From the NCBI GenBank assembly GCA_964586155.1, contig CAZPHC010000013.1:95039-159038 (forward strand): DNA of 64,000 nucleotides. Reading direction: 5' to 3'. The DNA is from SXNM01 sp964586155 (GTDB taxonomy: Bacteria; Myxococcota_A; UBA9042). The translations under genes were made by a program, and so were the position numbers. The notes beneath the pieces were generated by a model. It did no database searches. It had not been told where the DNA came from and saw only the letters and a list, made by a program, of their open reading frames with translations. Below are positions 25,303 through 34,530 of this stretch, in pieces. The first letter of the stretch is position 1, and each line of letters starts with the position of its first letter.

Positions 25303-26390
25303 GCACCTGGCAGCTGCTCGCGGTCGTGGCCGGCGGCCTCTGCGCCCTGGCGCTGCTGACGTGGGCGCATGTCCGCTTCTGGCGCAAGCGGCTGAGCCAG
25401 CCGCTGGGCTACGACGAGACCCATCGCCTGGCGACCGACGACGGCTCGGCGATCGAGCTGCGCCGGCTGCTGCCGCGGGGCAGCGTCAGCGAAGCGCCGC
25501 CGGTCCTGATCATCCACGGCCTCGCGATCAACGAGCGCAACTGCGACGTCACGGCCGAGCGCTCGTTCGCCCGCCACCTCGCTGCTGCCGGCCGCGACGT
25601 CTGGCTGCTGACGCTGCGCTCGGGCCGCACCGACTTCGCCCCCGGCGAGCGCGGCAAGGTCAGCTTCACCGCGATGGCGCGCTTCGACGTGCCCCTGGCG
25701 GTGCGCACGGTGCGCGCGGCCACCGCTGCGCCGCAGCTCGATCTCGTCGGCTTCTCGATGGGCGGCATGCTGCTCTACGCGGCGCTCGATCGGACCGTCG
25801 CGGTCGCTGAGGTGCGTCGCGTCCTGATCTTCGGCAGCCCGGGCAAGATCGGCATCCCGCTGTGGCCGTTCTCGAAGCTGCGTGGCCTGCCGGATTGGCT
25901 GGCGCCGGCGATGCCCTACCGCTTCCTCGCCGGCCTCGTCGCGCCCTGGGCCGAGGCGATCATCACGCCGCTGCACCACATCACCTACAACCCGGCCAAC
26001 GCGCCGCGCGGCGACGCGCAGTCGGTGCTGGTCGACGCCATGCGCGACGTGCCGTGGTCGCTGCACCGCGAATTCGCGCGCTGGGCGATGGCCGACGGCC
26101 AGATCCGCGTCGACGGCGACGTGGTGCTCGACGCGCTGCGCACGGTCGACCTGCCGGTCTGCTTCTTTGCCGGCGCCGCCGACCGCCTGGCGCCACCGGC
26201 CAGCGTGCGCCGCGCCTTCGAGGCGTGGGGCGCCGGGCTGCCTGCGGTCGACAAGACCTTCGTCCTGCTCGGCCGCGCCACCGGCTGCCGCCACGACTAC
26301 GGCCACGGCGACCTGATGTTCGGCAGCTCGGTCATCGCCGAGGTCTTTGAGCCGGCGCGCGCCTTCCTCGACCAGACGAGGCCGGCCTGA
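25299..26390 (+). CDS. Alpha/beta hydrolase with N-terminal membrane anchor
   Basis: A 363-residue protein. Residues 5-23 are a hydrophobic helix that would anchor it to the membrane. The hydrolase core follows: LIIHGLAINERNCD (oxyanion-hole region, about 70-83), nucleophile elbow GFSMGG with Ser153, acid in AAADRLAPP (Asp about 302), and His in the terminal DYGHGDLMFG. The pattern resembles PhaC-like or lipase-like hydrolases acting on acyl esters; the substrate cannot be named. The start ATG overlaps the previous stop, and the stop overlaps the next start by one base (TGATG). Its place between two glycosyltransferases suggests de-acylation or acyl transfer on a glycolipid or polysaccharide (inference). 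Confidence 0.82.
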   Translation: MSTWQLLAVVAGGLCALALLTWAHVRFWRKRLSQPLGYDETHRLATDDGSAIELRRLLPRGSVSEAPPVLIIHGLAINERNCDVTAERSFARHLAAAGRDVWLLTLRSGRTDFAPGERGKVSFTAMARFDVPLAVRTVRAATAAPQLDLVGFSMGGMLLYAALDRTVAVAEVRRVLIFGSPGKIGIPLWPFSKLRGLPDWLAPAMPYRFLAGLVAPWAEAIITPLHHITYNPANAPRGDAQSVLVDAMRDVPWSLHREFARWAMADGQIRVDGDVVLDALRTVDLPVCFFAGAADRLAPPASVRRAFEAWGAGLPAVDKTFVLLGRATGCRHDYGHGDLMFGSSVIAEVFEPARAFLDQTRPA

Positions 26391-27553
26391 TGCGCATCCT
26401 CGCCGACGTCACGACCTGGGCGCCCGGCCGCAGCGGCATCGGCCTGTACACCGAGCGCCTGCTGCAGGCGATGGCCGCGGCGCATCCCGAGGACGAGTGG
26501 CTGCTGGCCAGCAACGTCGGCGGCACCTTGGCCGACATCCCCGGTCGGCACCTGGGCCCGCGGCTGCCGGTGCGCGCGCTGTGGATGCAGACGGCGATGG
26601 CCTGGCACGGCTGGCGCCAGCGCGTCGACGTCGCCTTCTACCCGAATTACCTCGGCCCGCTGCTGCCGTCGGCGCCGATGGTCGCGACCTTCCACGACAT
26701 GGCCGTCTACCTGACGCCCGAGACCTTCTCGCTGCGCAAGCGCGAGCTGCAGCGGCGGTTGCTGCCGCTGGTGGCCGAGCGCGCGGCGGCGATCTTGACG
26801 CCCTCGGCCTCGAGCCGCCGCGACGTGATCCGCTTGCTCGACGTCGACCCCAGGCGCGTGGTGGTGACGCCGCTGGCTGCGGACGAGCGCTTCTTCGGCC
26901 GCATCGACGCGGCGATGAGCGCGCAGATCCGGGCCAAATTCGCCCTGCCGGCGCGCTACCTGCTGGCGGTGGGTACGCTCGAGCCGCGCAAGAACCTCGT
27001 GCGCCTGGTGGCTGCCTTCGAGCGCCTGTGGGCCCGCGATCGCAGCGTCGGCCTGGTCCTGGTCGGCGGCAAGGGCTGGCGCGACGCCGAGATCAGCGCC
27101 GCGCTCGGCAGCAGCCCGGCGCGCGAGGCGATCGTCACCACCGGCTACGTCGAGCCACACGAGCTGCACTGCCTCTACCAGGAGGCCGTCGCGCTCTGCT
27201 ACCCCTCGCTCTACGAGGGCTTCGGCCTGCCGGTCGTCGAGGCGATGGCCGCGGGGACGGCGGTGCTGGTCTCGCGCGGCAGCTCGCTCGACGAGGTCGC
27301 CGGGGACGCCGCGCTCGCCGTGCCCGCGCTCGACGTCGACGCGATCGCCGAGGCGATGGCGCGCCTGGTTCAGGACGACGCCTTGCGTGCGCGCCTGATC
27401 GCCGCTGGGGCCGAGCGCGCGGCCTCGCTGTCGTGGTCTCGCACCGCGGCGCTGACCCGCGACGTCTTCCAACGTGTCATCGCCGGGCGCGCCCCGGACG
27501 GCAGCGACGAGCTGCCCGCTGCCGCGGCCTCGCGCCGCGACGAGGTCCCCTGA
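26390..27553 (+). CDS. Glycosyltransferase family 4 (GT1-type C-terminal domain)
   Basis: A 387-residue GT-B glycosyltransferase. N-terminal half: RILADVTTWAPGRSGIGLYTERLLQAM, with the Gly-rich acceptor loop, and MVATFHDMAVYL. C-terminal half: YLLAVGTLEPRKNLVRLVAAF, the GTLEPRKN signature typical of mannosyl/rhamnosyl-type GT4 enzymes, then YPSLYEGFGLPVVEAMAAGTAVLVS, the full EX7E donor-binding motif. It shares one base with the upstream stop and one base with the downstream start, so translation is probably coupled. Likely cytoplasmic, adding sugar from a nucleotide donor to an envelope glycan. Confidence 0.9.
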   Translation: MRILADVTTWAPGRSGIGLYTERLLQAMAAAHPEDEWLLASNVGGTLADIPGRHLGPRLPVRALWMQTAMAWHGWRQRVDVAFYPNYLGPLLPSAPMVATFHDMAVYLTPETFSLRKRELQRRLLPLVAERAAAILTPSASSRRDVIRLLDVDPRRVVVTPLAADERFFGRIDAAMSAQIRAKFALPARYLLAVGTLEPRKNLVRLVAAFERLWARDRSVGLVLVGGKGWRDAEISAALGSSPAREAIVTTGYVEPHELHCLYQEAVALCYPSLYEGFGLPVVEAMAAGTAVLVSRGSSLDEVAGDAALAVPALDVDAIAEAMARLVQDDALRARLIAAGAERAASLSWSRTAALTRDVFQRVIAGRAPDGSDELPAAAASRRDEVP

Positions 27554-27864
27554 TGGCCACCGAACTCCGCGACCTGCAACGCCTGGCCGAGCTGCTGGCC
27601 GATCCCACCGACCATCGGCCGTTGCGCCCGGCGCCGACGTCCTTGGTCGAGCACCTGGGCGCGCTGCAGGCCAAGGGTGCGCTGCGCTCGATCGACGGCA
27701 ACCGCGTCGACACGGGCTTTGACGCCTTGCTGCTGCGCGAGGGCGACGACCGCGCCTTCCCCGTGCGCGACGGCGTCGCAGACCTGCTGCCGGGCTCGGC
27801 GATCGAGCTGCAGCCGGGTGATCTCGGCGCACCGGGCGAGGCCCCCGCCGCCGAAGGCGCGTAG
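27553..27864 (+). CDS. Trm112-like small protein (UPF0434 type), Cys-less variant
   Basis: A 103-residue protein, last of the pheST-glycosyltransferase series, starting at an ATG that overlaps the previous stop (TGATG). Its shape follows bacterial YcaR/Trm112-like proteins: an N-terminal helix then LLADPTDHRPL, where canonical members have a CPxC zinc knuckle, and further on AFPVRDGVADLLP, the well conserved (Y/F)PxRDGIPxLL element. There is no Cys in the whole protein, so the zinc site is lost. A 30-residue insert separates the two parts. Bacterial members often sit beside lipid or envelope glycosylation genes. Function is unproven; it may be a small partner protein for one of the neighbouring enzymes. 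Confidence 0.7.
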   Translation: MATELRDLQRLAELLADPTDHRPLRPAPTSLVEHLGALQAKGALRSIDGNRVDTGFDALLLREGDDRAFPVRDGVADLLPGSAIELQPGDLGAPGEAPAAEGA

Positions 27865-27882
27865 CGACGCGCGTCCGCCCGG

Positions 27883-29127
27883 CTACCGCGCGACGAGCGG
27901 CAGCAGCCATTGGCCGCAGGCCGCCATGCCCAACACCACCGCCCAGGGCGGCGCCTTGACCACGTCGAGCGCCCACCATGCTGCCAGCGCCGCGCCTGCG
28001 TCGACGACGCCGCGCACGCCGTGGGCCGCGATCGGGTCGATCCAGGCCGCCAGCAGCAGGCCGACCACCGCCGCGTTGCTGCCCGCGAGCGCGCGCTGCA
28101 TCGTCGGCCAGCGCCGCAGCCGCTGCCAGACGGGCAGGCCGAAGCTGACGAGCAGCCACGACGGCGCGAAGATCGCCAGCGTCGTCCACAGCCCGCCCAA
28201 CCAGGGCGACGGCAACCAGGCCGCGTCGCTCGGCCGCATCGCCGCGCCGAGATAGGAGGCGAAGGTGAACAGCGGCCCGGGCACGGCCTGGGCGGCGCCG
28301 TAGCCGGCGAGGAAGCTCGCCTCGTCCACCCAGCCCGTCGGCACGACCTCGGCGTGCAGCAGCGGCAACACGACGTGGCCGCCGCCGAAGACCAGTGCGC
28401 CGGCGCGGACGAAGCCGTCGGCGACCGCCAGCGCGGTGGACCCCGTCACGCGCGCGAGCGCGGGCAGGCCCAGCAGCAGGGCGCCGAGGCCGAGCAGCGG
28501 CAGCGTCGAGCGCCAGCCCAGGGCAGGGCGCGGGCCGTTCGCCGGCGGCACCGACGCCTCGGCGGTGAGGGGCCCGGCCCGCTCGAGCTGCCAACCGAGA
28601 CCCGCCGCGACCGCGATGACGAGCACCTGGGTCCAGGGGCCAGGGGCCAGCAGCAGCGTGGCCGCGGCGCCGAGACACAGCGCGGCCCGTAGCGGCGTCG
28701 CACAGAGCTTGGTGGCCATCGCCCGCACGGCCGCGGCGACCACGGCGACCGCGGCGATGGCGAGGCCGTGCAGCCAGCCGGCGTCGCGCAGATCCGTGGC
28801 GTCGGCGATGCCCACCGCGAACGCGATCATGAGCAGGGCCGAGGGCGCCGTGAAGCAGAACGACGCGATCAACGCGCCCGCCAGCCCCGCGCGCTGCAGG
28901 CCGATGCCATAGACGACCTGGCTGCTCGCCGGCCCCGGCAGGAACTGGCAGAGCGCGACGAGGTCGAGGAAGGCCGCGTCATCGAGCCAGGCGCGCTTGT
29001 CGACGAACTCGGCGCGCAGGTAGCCGAGGTGCGCCACCGGGCCGCCAAACGAGGTGCAGCCGAGCGTGAGGAAGGCCGCGGCGATGTCGCCCAGCCCGCG
29101 CCACCCCCGAGGTGCGACCGATGTCAT
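27883..29127 (-). CDS. chrA: ChrA-family chromate/anion transporter, two-domain
   Basis: A 414-residue membrane protein with the two homologous CHR halves of long-chain ChrA. The first half holds FGGPVAHLGYLRAEFV and FLPGPASSQVVYGIG; the second holds FVRAGALVFGGGHVVLPLL and QAVPGPLFTFASYLGA. Each half has about five to six hydrophobic segments. Family members export chromate, usually by chromate/sulfate or proton exchange; other anions are possible. The start ATG overlaps the stop of sthA (ATGA), so the two are one transcript. It ends 18 bases from the convergent Trm112-like gene, with no clear terminator between. Confidence 0.9.
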   Translation of the reverse strand: MTSVAPRGWRGLGDIAAAFLTLGCTSFGGPVAHLGYLRAEFVDKRAWLDDAAFLDLVALCQFLPGPASSQVVYGIGLQRAGLAGALIASFCFTAPSALLMIAFAVGIADATDLRDAGWLHGLAIAAVAVVAAAVRAMATKLCATPLRAALCLGAAATLLLAPGPWTQVLVIAVAAGLGWQLERAGPLTAEASVPPANGPRPALGWRSTLPLLGLGALLLGLPALARVTGSTALAVADGFVRAGALVFGGGHVVLPLLHAEVVPTGWVDEASFLAGYGAAQAVPGPLFTFASYLGAAMRPSDAAWLPSPWLGGLWTTLAIFAPSWLLVSFGLPVWQRLRRWPTMQRALAGSNAAVVGLLLAAWIDPIAAHGVRGVVDAGAALAAWWALDVVKAPPWAVVLGMAACGQWLLPLVAR

Positions 29128-30533
29128 CGCCGCGCCAGCCGCCCGAGCCCGTCGTAGGCCGCGTACTTGTACAGCTCGCCGAGCGTCGGGAAGTTGAAGA
29201 CCGCGTCGACCAGCGCGTCGATCGTGCCGCCGAGCTGGATCGTCAGCATCCCCACGTGGATCAGCTCGCTGGCGAAGCCGCCGACGATGTGGACCCCGAG
29301 CAGGGCCCGTGTCGTCGGGCAGAACACCAGCTGCAGCAGCCCTTCGCGCTCGCCCTGCAGCCGCGCCCGGGCGTTGTCGGCGTAGCGGGCGACGCCGATC
29401 TCGAAGTCACGGCCCGCGGCGCGCAGGCTCTCGCAGGTCTCGCCGACCATCGAGACCTCGGGGATGGTGTAGATGCCGTAGGGCAGCAGCGACGCGATGC
29501 GCTTCTTGTAGTCGAAGCCGAAGGCGTCGCAGACCGCGAGGCGGCCCTGATCCATCGACGTGCTGGCCAGCGCCGGGAAGCCGATCACGTCGCCGACGGC
29601 GTAGATCCGCGCCACGCCGGTGCGATAGCGGTCGTCGACCCGCAGCAGGCCCCGCTTGTCGGGCTGCAGACCGACGGTCTCGAGCCCGAGCCCGGCGGTG
29701 TTGCCGCTGCGGCCGGCGGCGTAGAGCAGCTGCTCGAACCGTGCGCGCGTGCTGCCCTCGGCCGCGACGAGCTCGACGTCGACACCCTCGTCGTCGACCC
29801 GGACCTCTCCCAGCGTCGCGCCGCGCCGGATCTCGATGCCGTTGCGCTCGAACGCGTCGGTCAGCGCCTGCGCGATCGCGTCGTCGAGGAAACCGAGCAC
29901 CTTGTCACGCGGCTCGACCAGCGTGACCTTGACGCCGAGCGCCGCGAAGATGCTCGCGTATTCGCAGCCGATCACGCCGGCGCCGTAGACCAGCAACGAC
30001 GCCGGCAGCTCGGCCATGTCGACGACCTCGTCGCTGTCCCAGATCCGTTCGTGGTCGAACGCGAGGTTGGCCGGACGGTGCGGATGCGTCCCGGTCGCGA
30101 TCAGGATGACGTCGGCGCCCAGCGTCACCGGCGCACCGCCGTCCGCGGGCTGCCATTGCACCTCGTGCTCGCCGAGCAGGGTCCCGCGGCCGAGCAGCAG
30201 CTCGACGCCGTGCCGGTCGAGATTGTGGCGCATCCGCGCCTCTTCGGCGTTGCAGACCGCGGCTTTGTGCGCCAGCAGATCGGCGAGGCGCGCGTGGCGA
30301 TCGACCGCGACCTGGACCGCGCGCAGGTCCAAGGCCCGCGCCCCGGACAACACCAACGCCGCCTCGCGCAGCGACTTGCTCGGCAGGGTGCCGGTGTGGA
30401 CGCAGGCGCCGCCGATCGGCCCGGGATCCAGGACGGCGACCCGCTTGCCGAAGTACGCGGCCTGCGCCGCCGCTTTCTCGCCGGCCGGTCCGCATCCGAG
30501 GATGATCAGGTCGTAGCAACGCTGCGGGGTCAT
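29124..30533 (-). CDS. sthA: Soluble pyridine nucleotide transhydrogenase (SthA type)
   Basis: A 469-residue flavoprotein of the class I disulfide-reductase fold. The FAD-binding motif is LIILGCGPAGEKAA (residues 9-22). The redox motif region reads GGACVHTGTLPSK, with Cys44 and Thr49 in place of the second Cys, the hallmark of SthA rather than dihydrolipoamide dehydrogenase. The NAD(P) motif is YGAGVIGCEYASIFAALG, followed by RVDDRYRTGVARIYAVGDVIG and a typical dimerisation domain. It balances NADPH and NADH in the cytoplasm. The start at 30533 has AGGGAG nine bases upstream on the minus strand; the reading frame extends further but without a signal. It is followed by chrA with a four-base overlap. 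Confidence 0.93.
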   Translation of the reverse strand: MTPQRCYDLIILGCGPAGEKAAAQAAYFGKRVAVLDPGPIGGACVHTGTLPSKSLREAALVLSGARALDLRAVQVAVDRHARLADLLAHKAAVCNAEEARMRHNLDRHGVELLLGRGTLLGEHEVQWQPADGGAPVTLGADVILIATGTHPHRPANLAFDHERIWDSDEVVDMAELPASLLVYGAGVIGCEYASIFAALGVKVTLVEPRDKVLGFLDDAIAQALTDAFERNGIEIRRGATLGEVRVDDEGVDVELVAAEGSTRARFEQLLYAAGRSGNTAGLGLETVGLQPDKRGLLRVDDRYRTGVARIYAVGDVIGFPALASTSMDQGRLAVCDAFGFDYKKRIASLLPYGIYTIPEVSMVGETCESLRAAGRDFEIGVARYADNARARLQGEREGLLQLVFCPTTRALLGVHIVGGFASELIHVGMLTIQLGGTIDALVDAVFNFPTLGELYKYAAYDGLGRLARR

Positions 30534-30669
30534 GGGGCGGCTCCCTGGGGCTGTCGAGCTCGCGCAGCCGTGGGGTCGTCCTGACGGTGGGGCGCCCTGC
30601 GCGGCGTGCAGCCGCATAGCCTCGCATGCCTCGCGACCCGCTGCCACCGCAGGCGGCCTCGGATGCGCG

Positions 30670-31796
30670 CTACGGGTCGATCAGGCGCAGCGTCACGGTC
30701 GCGCCGCCGTGTTCGCCCGTCGGCAGCTTGACCCGCAGCGTCGCCTGGAACCAGGTGCCGCACCACGCCGCAGCCTGGCTGGCCGGCGCCGGCAAGATCA
30801 GCCAGGTGCCGCCAGACGGCGGGGCCACCACTCCGCCAGGGAGCGACTTGGACGCGACGGCCTTGACCGGGATGGCCTTCTGCGCCGTCACGGGGTTGCA
30901 GTTGACGGTGCCGACCGACTCCAGGGTCAGCTTCGTCGCGGTGATCGCCGACCCGTCGCTGCGATGGACGCGGGCGTAGGCCGCGATGTGCAGCCCGCCC
31001 TGGAATCCGTGCGTCATCGGCACGGCCGCGCCGTCGGACCAGGGCACGAACAGGCCCTTGACGATGGTGCCGATCTCGACCACCAGCGACGGCGGCGGCA
31101 CGGCAGCGCTGGCGCTGAAGAGCTTCGTCGGCGGGGCTGCGCACGTGAGCACGGGCGGGGCCGGAGCCGTCGCCGTGGCCGCGCACGCCGGGTTGGCCGC
31201 CGAACCGCTGCCGTCCTTGGCCGTGCCGCCGTCCTTGGCCGTGCCGCCGCCCTTGGCTGCATCGTCGTCGGTCGCGTCGTCGTCGGTCGCGTCGTCGTCG
31301 GTCGCGTCGTCGTCGGTCGCGTCATTGCTCACGGCGTCGTCGGCGGGCCCCCCATCGGCCTCGCCCCCCGTCACGCCGTCGGCCTCGACGGCGCCACCGG
31401 CCCAGGGTGTCTCTGCGCCCGCCTGGCCGGGCCGCCGCGCGTGCGGATTGGCGCTCTTGCCCGAGCCAGCCGAGCCCATCGACCGCGCCTGCCAGCCGCC
31501 GCGGCCAGGCGCATCGGACGGCTCGGCGTCGTCGCGTCGTTTCGCTGCCCCCCCATCGCCGGCCCGGCGGTCGATCGGCTCACCGCCAGAGCCAGCCGCC
31601 GATCCATCGAGCGCCTCGTTGGCCGCCCCGTCAGCCGCCCCGTCAGCCGCCCCGGCCATCGAGCCGCCGTCGTCGACGAACGATGCCGCCGCACCGCCCA
31701 GGGGTCGCTGGCCGCCGTCGCAGCCGCAGAGGACCACGAGCCAGGCCGCCACGACCAAGCGGCCCCAGCGCGGCGCAACCTGCCGAGACCACCGTG

Positions 31797-31800
<4 letters not shown>
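30670..31800 (-). CDS. Asp/Ala/Thr-rich lipoprotein of unknown function
   Basis: A 376-residue predicted lipoprotein. Residues 14-24 are hydrophobic and end in LCGC (lipobox Cys27). Residues 30-205 are low complexity, with an Asp/Gly/Ala-rich linker, four DATDD units and three KDGGTA-like units. The folded part begins near residue 215 and carries PSLVVEIGTIVKGLFVPWSDGAA, FQGGLHIAAYARV and TWFQATLRVKLP, a beta-rich domain with Cys pairs. It resembles secreted domains seen in myxobacterial genomes, but I do not recognise the family. The ATG overlaps the stop of the upstream FG-GAP gene by four bases, so the two lipoproteins are a coupled pair and may act as partners. Confidence 0.7.
31211..31264 (-). 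repeat. 18-bp tandem repeat, three units
   Basis: Two identical units (CCGTCCTTGGCCGTGCCG) and a third diverged one, encoding KDGGTA-like hexapeptides on the minus strand within the lipoprotein linker. Confidence 0.8.
31264..31323 (-). repeat. 15-bp tandem repeat, four identical units
   Basis: Four exact copies of GTCGTCGGTCGCGTC, encoding DATDD on the minus strand. Exact identity at silent positions suggests recent expansion; copy number may differ between strains. Confidence 0.9.
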
Positions 31801-34187
<2,387 letters not shown>

Positions 34188-34530
34188 GTAGCCTCGTGGA
34201 ACGCAGGGGCGCCCGCACCAGAGGGGATCGTTACTCACACATCTTTATACACGCGCCACCATGCGTGCGCAAAGCGATGTGTAGACGAAGCGGCGCGCCG
34301 CGACGCCAAGCACAAAGGCCGCCAGCGTAACGTTCTTTCATGATTTGGAAAATCGGCCTGGGAACGCAGATGTCACGGGCCTGGATCGACGGCGCTGGCA
34401 TCGGCGGCGGCGAACGAGGTCCGCGTCTCGGGCGCGGTGGCTTCACAATTTCACGCTCGAACGTCCGTCCCGCGTGGGCGTCGCCAGGCGGCACCCGCTC
34501 AAGCGGCGCCCGCCGCGGCTGCCCGACGCG
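34188..34530. other. Longest non-coding interval of the window (343 bases)
   Basis: It lies between the helicase stop (34531) and the FG-GAP start (34187), both transcribed leftward. The part from about 34225 to 34350 is markedly less GC-rich than its surroundings and holds the FG-GAP promoter. GATTTGGAAAATC, a short inverted repeat, lies near 34342. Short open frames here on both strands have no ribosome-binding site or recognisable product, and I see no RNA gene or mobile-element signature. Confidence 0.7.
34244..34272 (-). promoter_or_regulatory. Sigma-70-type promoter of the FG-GAP lipoprotein operon
   Basis: On the minus strand, TTGCGC (34267-34272), exactly 17 bases, then TATAAA (34244-34249). 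This is the closest match to the consensus -10 in the window. Transcription would start near 34237, leaving a 50-base leader before the ATG at 34187. Confidence 0.65.

Noticed and set aside
31211..31323. Repeat array that could be mistaken for a CRISPR
   Set aside because: Units are contiguous, 15 or 18 bases long, in frame, with no spacers or cas genes.
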